A stretch of DNA of 64,000 nucleotides from Tundrisphaera sp051175315 (GCF_051175315.1 NZ_CP195100.1:3162001-3226000), one strand, 5' to 3'; counted from the first letter of the stretch, positions 17,831-27,802 are shown. The notes: a model not told the origin generated them from the letters alone. Program-made: numbers and translations.

Positions 17831-20800
17831 TCAGGACAGCGTGACCCGCTTCTTGTTGATCGTGGCCAGCAGGTCGCCGCCGACCCGGCCATCGCGATTT
17901 CCGTCGACCGGGCGGCCGCTGCCGTCGAGCAGCCCGGCGCCGATCACCCGGAGCTGGACCGGGCCGGAGGTCAGCGAGACCTTCCGGTTCGGCGAGAGCG
18001 TGACGGTGTTGGTCGCCGCGTCGTACGACGCGGAGGCCAGGTTGAGCCGGACGTCATCGCGGGTGCCGAACCTGCGGTCGCGGCCCGCGCCGATCAGCCG
18101 GTAGTTGCCCAGGTTGATGGCCGAGCCGGCGTTGAGCGCCCGTCCGAAGCCGACGGCGATCGCCTGGGCCCTGGACTTCTTGGCCTTGACCGTGACCACC
18201 CGGACTCCGGACACGGTGACGGGCGGGAGATTGATGTTGATCATGGCCACGGGGGCGGTGTTCAGGTCGTTGTAACGCGGGTCGATGCTGGACGCGGTCG
18301 CCGTGACGGTGTATGCGACCGACCCGGTGCTTCTGTTGCGGCCCGACCCGACGACGCTGACCGACTGGGGGAGGTTCCAGTTGTCGGGCGTGAAGATCAG
18401 GACCGAGGGCGATACCGTTCCCTGGGCCGGGTCGGTCGAAACGACGTTGACCGCGACCGTCGAGATCGGCCGCGACCGGAGCAGGATGGCCAGCGTCGCC
18501 GCTCCGCCGGCGGTGGTGGTCGGCGGCGAGGTCATGATCACGGCGATCCCGGGCTCGTCGTCGTCGATATTGACGATCCCGACATCCGGTGCGCCCAGGT
18601 TGTTGTAGGACGGGTCGGCCGACTGCGCCGGGCCGATCACGACCGCGTGGGCGACGTTTCCGTCGGCGACCGGGTCGTCCGCGCCGGAGACGGTGACGGC
18701 CTGCGGGACGTCCCAGTTGCTCGGGGTGAAGAGCAGGAAGGCGGGCGTGACCACCCCCTCGGCTGGGTTGCTGGTGCGGAGCGGGACCACCACGTCGCTC
18801 GTCGGCCGGGTATCCAGTCGCACGGAGAAGGTGGCGGTGACGCCCATCTCGGTCGTCACCAGGCCGGAGGTCGGCGCCACGATGATCCCGGCCACATCGG
18901 TGTCGATGCTGTAAACGAGGAAGTCATCGGCGTCCAAACCGTTGTAGACCGGGTCATCGCTGACCGCGGTGCCGGTGATGATCGTGTAGAAGGTCGGCCC
19001 GTCCACCGTCTGGTCGGCGACGCCACGGACCGTGACGGTCTGCGGGACGTTCCAGTTGCTCGGGGTGAAGATCAGGAAGGATGGGTCGGGGACGCCCTCG
19101 CCCGGCTTCGTCGACCCCAGGGGGATCATCACCTGCGCGGTCGGCCGCGACGTGAGTCGGACGGTGAACGTGTCGGTGCTGCCGGCCTCGGCCGTCCCCA
19201 GAGTGGAGGTCAACGCGGTCGCGACGATCCTGGCGGTGTCGTCGTCGGTGTTGCTGAGGCCGACGTCGGGCACCGCCAGCCCATGATAGGAAGGGTCGGC
19301 GCTGCTGGTGGCGGAGGTCACGATCGTGTACGCGGCGCTGCCGTCGGCGGTGTCGTCGTCGACCCCGGTGACGGTGACCACCTGCGGGGTGGCCCAGTTG
19401 GCCGGGGTGAAGACCAGCGTGGCCGGGCCGACGGTCCCCTCGGCCGTGTTGGACGAGGCGAGGGCGATCGTCACGTTGGCCGTGGGCTTGGAATTCAACC
19501 TGAGGGAGAACGTGGAGGCGCCGCCCGCCTCGGTTGTCACCAGGCCCGCCGTCCGGGAGACCGTGACGCCGGGCGTGTCGTCGTCGAGGTTGACCACATC
19601 CACATCGGCGACCGCCAACCCGTTGTAGAACGGGTCGTCGCTGACGATGTCCGAGGTCACGATCGTGTAGGCGACATCGCCGTCGGCGAGGGCGTCATCG
19701 ACCCCGGTGATGGTCACATACTTCGGCGTATTGAATTCGTTCGGGGTGAAGGTCACGGTGGTCGGGCTCACCGTCCCTTCGGCCGGGTTGGACGAGGTGA
19801 GGGTGATCGTGACGTTGGCCGTGGGCCGGCTCTTCAGGAAGAGGCCGAACCTGGCGGTCCCGCCCGCTTCGGTCGTGGTCAGTCCGAGGCTAGCGTTGAC
19901 GTCGATGCCGGCGGTGTTGCTGTCGATGATGGTGACCACCGTCGAACTCGTCGCCCCGAGCGTCGCCCCATCGATCCCGCTCAGGGTGATGCTGAACGTC
20001 TCGATCGGCTCGACGGTGAGGTTGCTGATCGGCGAGATCGTGAAGGTTTGGGGGGTGGCATCCCCGTCTTCGAAGGTGATCGTGCCCGTCTTCGCCAAGT
20101 AGTCCGACCCGGCCAGCGCCGTCCCGTCGGACGTGGCGTAGCCGACGCTCACCGTTCCGACCGTCCCGCCCGTCCGGGTGACCGTGATCGTGGCCATCCT
20201 CGATTCGGTCATGCTGTAGGTCGCCGATTCAAACTGGATCGTGCCCGGCGAGGGGGCCAGGCTGAGGAAGGCCTGCGAGAATTCGGAGGTGTTCCCATTC
20301 GGATCGGTCGCCGTCGCGGTGATGTAACTGCCCCCAGCGACCGCCCCCTCGGGGAAGAAGCTGAAACGGCCCGTCCCCAGGCTATTGACCGTGACCGTGG
20401 TGAATCCGAGGTAAGTCCGGCCCTGGCCATACCCGGTGGCATCGGGAGTCTCGCTGGCGAAAAATTCGACCCGGAATTGATCGCCGGTATGACCGCTCGT
20501 CAACGTCCCGCGAACCGCGGGGCTGCTCCCCGAGGTGGCCGAAGTGACGACCGGGAAGGGTTGGGATGAGTTGGGCCCACCCCCCGTGGGCTCCACAGGA
20601 TTCCGGGTCACGCCATCGCCACCCAGGTCGATGCCGATGCCGGTATTGCCGTAGATCGAGTTGCCCAGGATGCGATTGCCCCGGCTGTCGAATCCCCCCC
20701 GGATGACGATCCCCTCGCCCCGGTTGAATGCGACCAGGTTGCCGTCGATGGACTTGGTGCCGCCGATCGTGTTGTTGCTGACCGATTTGCGGAAGGGAGG

Positions 20801-21331
20801 GTTGACTTCGATCAACTCGATCCCGGCCCCGCCGTTGGGCCTGGCACTCGTGCCCGTCGCATCGGTGCCGATGTAGTTGCCCCGGACCAGGGTGCCGGAG
20901 GCTCCCTCGATCACGATCCCCCGCGAATCGAAGCCGCCGATGGCCAGGCCGTCGATCCTGCAGTTATTGGCCCGGATATCGAGCCCGGATGCGCCGCTGC
21001 CGGCGTTGGCCCCATCCAGCGCGATCGTCGGCTTGCCGTCCGGGCCGGCACCGCCGATGGAGACCGTGTTGGTGATCGCCGGCAATGCCGACATCGGTGC
21101 GATCGTGAACGGTGCCGACCCGCTCAGGGCAAAGCCGATGTCGTTGGCCCCTGGCGTCGCGTTGGAGTCGATGATCGCCTGCCGGAGGGAGCCCGCGCCC
21201 GAGTCATTGACGTTCAGGACGAGGAACGATGCCAGCAATTCGCGCGTTTCCAGCCGCTCCGGCGCCAGCCCGTGACGAGAACGGTTCGCTACCATGCCAC
21301 GACGTCGGCGCGGGGAGGGGCCTGACGGCAT
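17831..21331 (-). CDS. Large exported surface protein: beta-helix, Calx-beta and repeated adhesin-type domains
   Basis: The product has 1166 residues. The start at ATG 21331 is supported by a GGAG nine bases upstream; longer starts have no such site. After a basic N-terminus comes APERLETRELLASF, the planctomycete export-type motif. Residues about 35-250 resemble a right-handed beta-helix with NTIGG turns. A Calx-beta-like domain follows (ESRMATITVTRTGGTVGTVS). Then come five units of roughly 105 residues, each with a SRPTANVTI-type strand, SNPAEGTVxP, FTPxNW and a DPxYNGL loop. The C-terminal domain contains DGNRDGRVGGD, an EF-hand-like Ca-binding loop. A cell-surface or matrix adhesin stabilised by calcium is inferred. 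It is convergent with the DUF1501 gene. Confidence 0.85.
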   Translation of the reverse strand: MPSGPSPRRRRGMVANRSRHGLAPERLETRELLASFLVLNVNDSGAGSLRQAIIDSNATPGANDIGFALSGSAPFTIAPMSALPAITNTVSIGGAGPDGKPTIALDGANAGSGASGLDIRANNCRIDGLAIGGFDSRGIVIEGASGTLVRGNYIGTDATGTSARPNGGAGIELIEVNPPFRKSVSNNTIGGTKSIDGNLVAFNRGEGIVIRGGFDSRGNRILGNSIYGNTGIGIDLGGDGVTRNPVEPTGGGPNSSQPFPVVTSATSGSSPAVRGTLTSGHTGDQFRVEFFASETPDATGYGQGRTYLGFTTVTVNSLGTGRFSFFPEGAVAGGSYITATATDPNGNTSEFSQAFLSLAPSPGTIQFESATYSMTESRMATITVTRTGGTVGTVSVGYATSDGTALAGSDYLAKTGTITFEDGDATPQTFTISPISNLTVEPIETFSITLSGIDGATLGATSSTVVTIIDSNTAGIDVNASLGLTTTEAGGTARFGLFLKSRPTANVTITLTSSNPAEGTVSPTTVTFTPNEFNTPKYVTITGVDDALADGDVAYTIVTSDIVSDDPFYNGLAVADVDVVNLDDDTPGVTVSRTAGLVTTEAGGASTFSLRLNSKPTANVTIALASSNTAEGTVGPATLVFTPANWATPQVVTVTGVDDDTADGSAAYTIVTSATSSADPSYHGLAVPDVGLSNTDDDTARIVATALTSTLGTAEAGSTDTFTVRLTSRPTAQVMIPLGSTKPGEGVPDPSFLIFTPSNWNVPQTVTVRGVADQTVDGPTFYTIITGTAVSDDPVYNGLDADDFLVYSIDTDVAGIIVAPTSGLVTTEMGVTATFSVRLDTRPTSDVVVPLRTSNPAEGVVTPAFLLFTPSNWDVPQAVTVSGADDPVADGNVAHAVVIGPAQSADPSYNNLGAPDVGIVNIDDDEPGIAVIMTSPPTTTAGGAATLAILLRSRPISTVAVNVVSTDPAQGTVSPSVLIFTPDNWNLPQSVSVVGSGRNRSTGSVAYTVTATASSIDPRYNDLNTAPVAMININLPPVTVSGVRVVTVKAKKSRAQAIAVGFGRALNAGSAINLGNYRLIGAGRDRRFGTRDDVRLNLASASYDAATNTVTLSPNRKVSLTSGPVQLRVIGAGLLDGSGRPVDGNRDGRVGGDLLATINKKRVTLS

Positions 21332-21708
21332 CGACGAACTCCAATGCAATGCATGGGCCATTGGGTGCAAGTGCTGGTTCGTCGGCAAAGCTATCAGGTC
21401 CACCCGGGTCAGGCAAGCAGACAAAAAGATGGGTGAATGTAAATGATGGGCGGATGCGTCCGGGGACTCGCGGGATGTTGAAAAAGCGGAACGCAAGAAG
21501 CCCGAGCGACCGGGCCACCCTGCAGGACCATCCGCCCTGGGCCAGGTGGCCACGGCATGAGTTCGCAGCAAGGAACCATGTCGAGTCATCATGCATCCAT
21601 GGAACGGACTGAGGTGCCGGTGGCGGATCTTGCCCGGTCGTCGATCCGCCGGGCATTCCCCTCGGCCATCGTTGCCAGGATGCGGAAGGTCAACCGGGTC
21701 GATTCCGG
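21332..21708. other. Intergenic region upstream of the surface-protein gene
   Basis: These 377 bases separate two minus-strand genes. The part at 21360-21500 is noticeably less GC-rich than its surroundings and presumably holds the promoter of the surface protein. No hexamer pair with normal spacing was convincing. No protein or repeat was recognised. Confidence 0.5.
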
Positions 21709-24666
21709 TCATTTCCCATCGATGTTGTCCAGCGCGAAAGCCATCTGGGTCATGGCCGCGACCTTGAGGTCGGGCTCGGGGATCGCATCGATGACCGCCT
21801 GGGCACCGGCGAGGTCGCCGCGATAGATGAGCATCGCCACGAGCGATCCGTAGGCCGATTGTCTCCGCGTCATCGCCCCCTGGCGGATGAGATCGGGGTC
21901 GTCGGCCGGCAATTCGCCTATCAGCTTCAGCGCGACCTCGGGCCCATCGAGCAGGCCGCGTATCGTGATCGATCGATCTCGCTGGGTGAATCGGTCCATC
22001 TCCGGGGCCGATTCCAGGTCAGGGTCGATGAACGTATCGATCGAGATCACATCCAATCGCTGGGACGGCCCGGGCCTGGCATCCTTCGGCGTCTCGGCCT
22101 CGCAGGCGGCCAATTCCTGGCGGAGGAAGGCCCGGTCGCCCTCGATATCGCCCGCCCTGCGATGGGCCTCGGCGATGCCCCTCAAGGCGTTGAGCTTCTC
22201 GCTCCTGGGATAAGAACGGATCGCCGTCATCGAGGCGGCCGCGCCGGCCAGATCGCCCGCGTGGATCCGCTCGGTGACGATCATCGCCAGCGATCGCGAG
22301 CGGCGGGGCTCGGGCAGCGTCCCGACGAGGGATTCCGCCTCGCCCAGGACGGCCAGGGCGGCCGCCCGATCACCGAGCCGAGCCATCTCGCGCCCGATCA
22401 CCATCAGGGCAACCGTCTTCTCCCCCCGGTTGTTGATGGCCCGGGCCTCGTCGAGAGCCCCGCGAAGTTCGGCCTCGACGCGGGAGCGGTCGCCGGCCTC
22501 GGCCTGTTCGCGGGCGATCAGGGCGAAGGTGACCGGGCGGATCGCGTCGTAGAAGCCGTCGCTCGGGCCGGGGTGGTCTTCGCGATGGAGGGCAGGTATC
22601 GCACCCGCCGTCTCCCGGGCGCCGGCGAAGTCGCCGGCCTTGGCTTGCAAGTGGGCGATCCTCGCGAGCAGCCTCGCCCGGGCGATGGGAGCATCCACCC
22701 CGGCCAGGGCCCTGGCATACCTGGGCAGGTCGCGTCGGGCCGTTCCGGGGTCCGTGACCTTGAAGGAATCGGCGCCGATCGTGACCTTGAGCAGACCCGG
22801 CCCGTACCAGGTCGCCCGGGTATCGGATTCGATCAGATCCCGGAGGAGCCCATCGAGTGTCGAGGTGAGACGGGCCGGGCCCGAGTCGACGAGCATGGAG
22901 AGCGCCCCGTCGATGTCGCCCGACCGGGCCAGCGCCCTCGACAGGCCGATCCGGGCGGCTTCCTTCTCCTCGGGCGTGGCCGCTGCTTCGGCGAGCTTGC
23001 GGGCGCGGTCGATCAGGTCGCGGGCCCCGGCCGGGTCGCCCGCCTTTTGCATCTCGCTGCCGAGATAGCCGAGGTAGATGGCCCGCAGACCGGCGGATTC
23101 CCCCTCCAGGCAGTCGGCCATGCGGCGGAGCAGCCGGAGGGCCTCCTCGCGATCGCCGAGCTTGATCCGCTGCTGCGCGATCGATCCGAGGAATTCGGCC
23201 AGGACGAGATTGCTGCTGAAATGCTCGACCCGAATCGTGAAGTTCCTGTCGCCCTCGATTGGCGCGACTCGGGAAGGGTTGGAGGGCTTGTTCACCCGGG
23301 AGTCGATGAGCCTGGTCGCCCGGTCGAGCATCCCTCGGGCGACGTCCGCCTCCCCTTCGGAAAGGAGGATCCTGGGGATGTCGATGAGCGAATCGATCCG
23401 CCCCCGATCCTCCTCGGCGCCCGTCAGGTCGCCCTTGTCGATCGCCTCGAACGCCCTCCTGAGGGTCGCCACGCCGGCCTCGCGGTCTCCGAGCTGGATC
23501 TGGGCCTGCCCGAAAGCCTCAAGGGCATCGATCCGGGAGGCTTCTCGCTCGCGTGGCCCGCGCAGGGCCTCCAGACGCGCGACGGCCTGGCGGGCCATCG
23601 AGCGCCTGGCCTCGATCTCATTGGTCGCATCGGCCCGCGATCCCAACGCCAGGGTCGCCACGAGGGCGAGTGCCCCCGCCACGCCGAGTCCTTCCGGCAT
23701 GCTCAACTTCATCGATCGGTCCTCCAGATTGAAAAGGCGACGGATGCGGGTCAGCAACGGCCCGTCGGCCAGGGGCATGGCGGCGCGGGTGCGATGTCCC
23801 GGCGTCGCCATCGAGGCGAGCATCTCCGCATACGCCCTCGGCTCGCCCACGCGATCGACCACGAGCCGATCGCAGCACAACTCCCGCTCCAGGCGCACCC
23901 ACGACGACAGCCACCACGTCGCCGGGTGGAAGAACAGCAGCGATTCGGCGACCCTCTGGGCCAGATTCACGAGGTTGTCGCGCCTCCGCAGATGGGCCAG
24001 CTCGTGCAGCAGCACCATCTCGATCTGATCGATCCCCCACCCGCAGAGGGCCGCCGGGGGGAGCAGGATCATCGGCCGCACGATCCCCACCAGCACCGGC
24101 GAGGCGAGCCGATCGCACACCCCCACCGCGACCCGCCCGGCGATGCCGAGCGAACCCGCCAGTTTGTCGACCAGTTCGGCGATCGGCCCCTCATGGATCG
24201 GGCGGCTCGACCGCCGCAGGCCCTCGACCCCGACGAGCCCTGTGGCCAGCAGCAGGAGCGTCGCGGACGATCCCGAGATCCACAGCCAGGGCAGGTAGGG
24301 AACCAGGACCTCGACCCGGGAGCGGACCTCGACCTCGTGCCGCCCCGGGGTCCGTGGCCGAGCCGCGGGCCGTTGTGGGGCACCAGGGGCAGCTTGCATG
24401 ACGGGGACCGCCGCCGAGGCGATAGATGACGCCGAAGGATTGACGACCGACGCGGGCGATTCGTACACGGCGGCGAGGATCGCGACCGGCGAGGCGGTCA
24501 GGATCATCAGCGCCAGCAAGGCGACGGCATATCGGACCTCGGGTCGGGCCGACCCGAGGACCCGGCGGGCGAGCGCGGCCATCACGCCGATCAGGATGCC
24601 GGCCCAGCCGAGGTGGACCATCGTCCAGCCCGCGGCCATCCACAAGGCTGAGGCAGGGGCGATCAT
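21709..24666 (-). CDS. BlaR1/M56-type membrane metallopeptidase fused to a long TPR-like domain
   Basis: The product has 985 residues. The N-terminal 330 residues contain several membrane helices and the M56 zinc motif HELAHL, with His221, Glu222 and His225, then RLERELCCDRLVVDRVG, the expected downstream metal ligand region. After another helix (GVAGALALVATLALG) the remaining roughly 600 residues are TPR-like helical repeats rich in AGDxxGAR and LARSGDIDGAL units. This replaces the penicillin-binding sensor of classical BlaR1. The ATG overlaps the stop of the blaI-like gene by four bases (ATGA), so the pair is translationally coupled. A membrane protease that inactivates its partner repressor in response to a signal is inferred from the BlaR1/BlaI paradigm; the signal is unknown. 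Confidence 0.88.
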   Translation of the reverse strand: MIAPASALWMAAGWTMVHLGWAGILIGVMAALARRVLGSARPEVRYAVALLALMILTASPVAILAAVYESPASVVNPSASSIASAAVPVMQAAPGAPQRPAARPRTPGRHEVEVRSRVEVLVPYLPWLWISGSSATLLLLATGLVGVEGLRRSSRPIHEGPIAELVDKLAGSLGIAGRVAVGVCDRLASPVLVGIVRPMILLPPAALCGWGIDQIEMVLLHELAHLRRRDNLVNLAQRVAESLLFFHPATWWLSSWVRLERELCCDRLVVDRVGEPRAYAEMLASMATPGHRTRAAMPLADGPLLTRIRRLFNLEDRSMKLSMPEGLGVAGALALVATLALGSRADATNEIEARRSMARQAVARLEALRGPREREASRIDALEAFGQAQIQLGDREAGVATLRRAFEAIDKGDLTGAEEDRGRIDSLIDIPRILLSEGEADVARGMLDRATRLIDSRVNKPSNPSRVAPIEGDRNFTIRVEHFSSNLVLAEFLGSIAQQRIKLGDREEALRLLRRMADCLEGESAGLRAIYLGYLGSEMQKAGDPAGARDLIDRARKLAEAAATPEEKEAARIGLSRALARSGDIDGALSMLVDSGPARLTSTLDGLLRDLIESDTRATWYGPGLLKVTIGADSFKVTDPGTARRDLPRYARALAGVDAPIARARLLARIAHLQAKAGDFAGARETAGAIPALHREDHPGPSDGFYDAIRPVTFALIAREQAEAGDRSRVEAELRGALDEARAINNRGEKTVALMVIGREMARLGDRAAALAVLGEAESLVGTLPEPRRSRSLAMIVTERIHAGDLAGAAASMTAIRSYPRSEKLNALRGIAEAHRRAGDIEGDRAFLRQELAACEAETPKDARPGPSQRLDVISIDTFIDPDLESAPEMDRFTQRDRSITIRGLLDGPEVALKLIGELPADDPDLIRQGAMTRRQSAYGSLVAMLIYRGDLAGAQAVIDAIPEPDLKVAAMTQMAFALDNIDGK

Positions 24667-25085
24667 GCGTCGTCCCCTTTCGCCCGGGGCTTCTTGGGGG
24701 CGGTCCCGGCCTCGGTGCGTTTCAGCAGGTCGAGGATCTCGGCGCGCTCGCGATCGTCGAGCGCACCATCCTCGATCAGGTGCGCGACGAGGCGGCGGGT
24801 CGAGCCGTCGAAGAGATGGCTCACGAGCTTGCCGACCAGGCCCGAGGCGGTCGCCCGCTCCGTCGGGACGGCCGACCACGCATAGCCGCGCGGGCCGTCC
24901 TCGCGGGCGACGAGCCCCTTGGAATGCATCGTCTTGAGCATCGTGGCCACGGTGGTCATGGCCGCCGGGCGCAGCTCCTGGATCGCGGCGTGGATCTGGC
25001 CCAGCCCGGCGGGACCTGACTTCCAGAGGATCTTCAGCACCTCCAGTTCGCCATCGGTGGGCTGCTTGCTCGGAGATCGGGCCAT
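24663..25085 (-). CDS. BlaI/MecI/CopY-family transcriptional repressor
   Basis: The product has 140 residues, the usual size of the family. The N-terminal winged helix is evident: PTDGELEVLKILWKSGPAGL, TTVATMLKTMHSKGLVARE and GYAWSAVPTE. The C-terminal helices, where such repressors dimerise and are cleaved, follow (SHLFDGSTRRLVAHLI). The final lysine-rich tail is poorly conserved. The ATG at 25085 is preceded by GAGGATGACGCC. It is the first gene of the pair with the M56-TPR gene and is divergent from the exported protein gene at 25475, so the shared 390-base region is the likely operator site. Confidence 0.93.
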   Translation of the reverse strand: MARSPSKQPTDGELEVLKILWKSGPAGLGQIHAAIQELRPAAMTTVATMLKTMHSKGLVAREDGPRGYAWSAVPTERATASGLVGKLVSHLFDGSTRRLVAHLIEDGALDDRERAEILDLLKRTEAGTAPKKPRAKGDDA

Positions 25086-25125
25086 GGCGTCATCCTCGGA
25101 GTTAGCGGGTCGTCATGGGTTCTGA

Positions 25126-25135
25126 TTCTGCAGAA
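25126..25135. promoter_or_regulatory. Short palindrome upstream of the minus-strand blaI-like gene
   Basis: TTCTGCAGAA is a perfect 10-base palindrome 41 bases before the repressor start, in a locally AT-richer stretch. Autoregulation is usual for BlaI, so it is a candidate operator half, but it is short and does not resemble the palindrome in front of the second blaI-like gene. The rest of the divergent region 25086-25474 shows nothing else. Confidence 0.3.
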
Positions 25136-25474
25136 ATAGAAGATCCCGTCAAGCCGGGCCTGACGGCGACCTCGGCCCCGGCAAGGATTGGGAACATGCC
25201 GGATCGGCCATCCCGAAGCGGGATAAGGTCGTGCGTCATCCTCGATTCGTGCGGGGCGACCGCACCCCTGCGGGTCGCCACGCCCGGCAGGGTCGAGACC
25301 TCGAAGCGGCGAGGGGAATCGGCAAGGGCCTGATTGCCGGGTGTTTGGGCGTGCGAGATCTCGCTCGTCGGCCGCGCCATCGGATGCTTGCCCCTCGAAT
25401 CGATCCCTGGGACACTGATGCACCCAGATCAATGACGATTGTGGATAGGTCCCCTTTCGGCGGGAGGTCTTGTC

Positions 25475-27802
25475 ATGACGGATCGGATCGGCCCCGGGCG
25501 AGCGGCCCGGTTGGCGTGCCTTATCACCCTGATCGCCCTATCCACCGGGCGGGCGGAAGCCGGTCGGGTCGCGGGGACGGTCGTCGACCGCGAAGGCAAA
25601 CCCGCGGGCGAGGCCAGGGTCTGGGTCGCGAAGATGGACCTGAGCGGGCCGCTAGAGGTCCGCGAGGCGACGGCCGACGGCGCCGGGGCATTCGGCATCG
25701 AGGCCGGGCCCGGGAGATGGTTCGTCTTCGCCCTCCGGGGCGACGAGGGTGGCCGGTGCGGGTTCGATCAAATGCCCCGGATCGTGGACGGCAAGGACCC
25801 GGCGCCGGTGACGATCCGCCTGGGGCCGCCCACGAAGTTGAAGGGACGCCTGCTGGACGCCGAGACGGGCGGGCCGGTCGCCGGAGGCAGGTTCGCCCTG
25901 GACGACGGCAGGCGGGTCGAGGTCGATGCCGAGGGCCGGTTCGAGGCCCCGGGCCTGCTCCCGGACAACCATGAGGCGTATCCGGCCTGCCCGGGCTACG
26001 AACGCAAGCGGATCTTGTTCGACACGACCGGCCGGCCTGAGGCCGAGTTGGAACTGAAGCTGCCGAAGGCGGGCAAGGTCGTCGGCCGGGTCGTCGACGC
26101 CGAGGGCAAGCCGATCCCGGGCGCGACGGTCGGGTTGAACACCTCGGGCACGATCCTCTCGGGCGCGGCGTTGTGGGAGCGGTGCGACCAGGATGGCCGC
26201 TTCGCCTATGACGGCCGCTCCCTGGGCCGGGCCCAGCGGCTCTCGGCCCAGGCCCCGGGTTTCCAGCAGCAGGAACTGCCCGAGGTCGTCGTGCACGATG
26301 GCGGGACCCCGACGGCGGTGGAGTTCGTCCTGAAGCCGCGACCGGCCGGAGGGCAGGCGGCGAAGCCGGTCGCGGACCGTCCGCCGACGTCCCGGCGGAC
26401 GGTGTCCGGCACCGTGGTCGGGCCCGACGGCAAGCCGGTGGCCTCGGCCCTGGTGCGCTGGGACCTGCGGTACGGCAGCAATGACATGCCCGAGACGAAG
26501 ACCGACGATCGGGGGGCGTTCCGCCTGGAGGGCGTGCCCGACGCCGCCAATGTCCTGTCGGTGATGGCCAAAGGGCTGTCGCCGGCCTTCCCCCAGGTCG
26601 ATGCCGGCGGCGACCGCGAGGTGGCGGTCGCGTTGAAGCCCGGCGTCACGATCCGCGGCCGGGTCGTGGACGACGCGGGCTCGCCCGTGGAAGGGGCCGG
26701 GGTGTCCCCGCAAATCACTAATCCCAAGCCCAACTGGGCGGGCTTCGTCTACCTCGACGAACTGAGGACGAAGACCGATCGCGACGGCCGGTTCACCCTG
26801 GAGGGGATGCCCGAGGGGGCGACCTGCGACGTGGTGGCCGAGGGCCGCAGCGCCGTCCGGCGGAAGGCCCTGTCCCCGACGGACGAGGCGATGAACCTGG
26901 TGACACTGCAGGGCGAGGGGGCGATCCGGGGTCGGGTGGTCACGCCCGGAGGCCGGCCCGTGCGGAATTTCCGGATCGTGCTCGGCTTCCCCAAGGACAC
27001 CAAGCCGGGGGATCCGGTGGGCGGCTTCTTCGCCGGGTATTCGGGCATCGGCGTGACCTTCACCCGGGACGACGGCGAGTTCACCGTCACCGGCCTGACC
27101 GCCGGCAGCTTCGTGCGCGTGTCGGCGATCGCCGAGGGCTTCGGGGCCGGCGAGGCCGACCGCGTCGAGGTCCGGTCGATCGGCAGCCTGGGGCCGGCCG
27201 ACGACCTGACGCTCAAGCTCGGGGCGCCGCATGCCCTCCGGCTCCGCGTCTTCCGGTCCGGCGGCAAGCCGGTGGAGGGCGCCCGCGTGACGGTGATCCA
27301 CGGGGAGGGGCGGGGCGGTTTCCAGTGGGGCTACAGCGAGAATTCGTGGGCCGACACCGTCTCCGCCCGGTCCGATGCGAGGGGATGGGCCGGGTTCCCG
27401 TCCCTCTATTTCGACAAGGGCGCCATCGTGGTCAGGGCCGAAGGATTCGGCCGCGCGAAGCTGGATTGGGCGAACGGCGAGGATGAGATGGATGTCCTCC
27501 TGGAGCCCCAGGCGAAGCTCTCGGGCAGCGTCCTGGACCAGGACGGCAAGCCCGTCGCCGAGGCGAGCTTGATGCTCTCCTGGGGGGCGGGCGAGTCGAT
27601 GGATGTGCCGATCGACGAGACGACCGGCAAGTTCACGGCCGAGGGGCTGGGCCCGGGCAAGTACCAACTGAGCGTCCAGGCCAACGTCGGCCCCGCCCTG
27701 TTCGCTGAATCGATCACGCTGGAGGAAGGCAAGGCCGAGGTCAGGGACATCCGCGTCAAGCGACGGGCCCCGGATGCCGGGGCGGCGCCACGCCCCAATT
27801 GA
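25475..27802 (+). CDS. Exported protein of repeated carboxypeptidase-regulatory-like domains
   Basis: The product has 775 residues. The ATG at 25475 has a GGGAGG site nine bases upstream. An N-terminal signal (ARLACLITLIALSTGRAEA) precedes GRVAGTVVDREGKPAGEARV. At least six similar beta-sandwich units follow, each marked by VxGRVVDxEGKPIPGATV and DxDGRFxLEGxP. There is no catalytic domain. Such proteins are abundant in Planctomycetes; related domains sit in carboxypeptidases and in TonB-dependent receptors. A surface or periplasmic binding role is inferred. It is divergent from the BlaI/M56-TPR pair and may be a target of that repressor. The next 860 bases downstream carry degenerate sequence. 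Confidence 0.82.
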   Translation: MTDRIGPGRAARLACLITLIALSTGRAEAGRVAGTVVDREGKPAGEARVWVAKMDLSGPLEVREATADGAGAFGIEAGPGRWFVFALRGDEGGRCGFDQMPRIVDGKDPAPVTIRLGPPTKLKGRLLDAETGGPVAGGRFALDDGRRVEVDAEGRFEAPGLLPDNHEAYPACPGYERKRILFDTTGRPEAELELKLPKAGKVVGRVVDAEGKPIPGATVGLNTSGTILSGAALWERCDQDGRFAYDGRSLGRAQRLSAQAPGFQQQELPEVVVHDGGTPTAVEFVLKPRPAGGQAAKPVADRPPTSRRTVSGTVVGPDGKPVASALVRWDLRYGSNDMPETKTDDRGAFRLEGVPDAANVLSVMAKGLSPAFPQVDAGGDREVAVALKPGVTIRGRVVDDAGSPVEGAGVSPQITNPKPNWAGFVYLDELRTKTDRDGRFTLEGMPEGATCDVVAEGRSAVRRKALSPTDEAMNLVTLQGEGAIRGRVVTPGGRPVRNFRIVLGFPKDTKPGDPVGGFFAGYSGIGVTFTRDDGEFTVTGLTAGSFVRVSAIAEGFGAGEADRVEVRSIGSLGPADDLTLKLGAPHALRLRVFRSGGKPVEGARVTVIHGEGRGGFQWGYSENSWADTVSARSDARGWAGFPSLYFDKGAIVVRAEGFGRAKLDWANGEDEMDVLLEPQAKLSGSVLDQDGKPVAEASLMLSWGAGESMDVPIDETTGKFTAEGLGPGKYQLSVQANVGPALFAESITLEEGKAEVRDIRVKRRAPDAGAAPRPN

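Noticed and set aside
17786..24429. Long plus-strand open frames of 927 and 856 codons
   Set aside because: They are antisense to the surface protein and to the M56-TPR gene and have shadow composition.
25652..27667. Minus-strand open frame of 671 codons
   Set aside because: Antisense to the exported regulatory-like protein, which has a signal peptide, good Shine-Dalgarno site and domain repeats.
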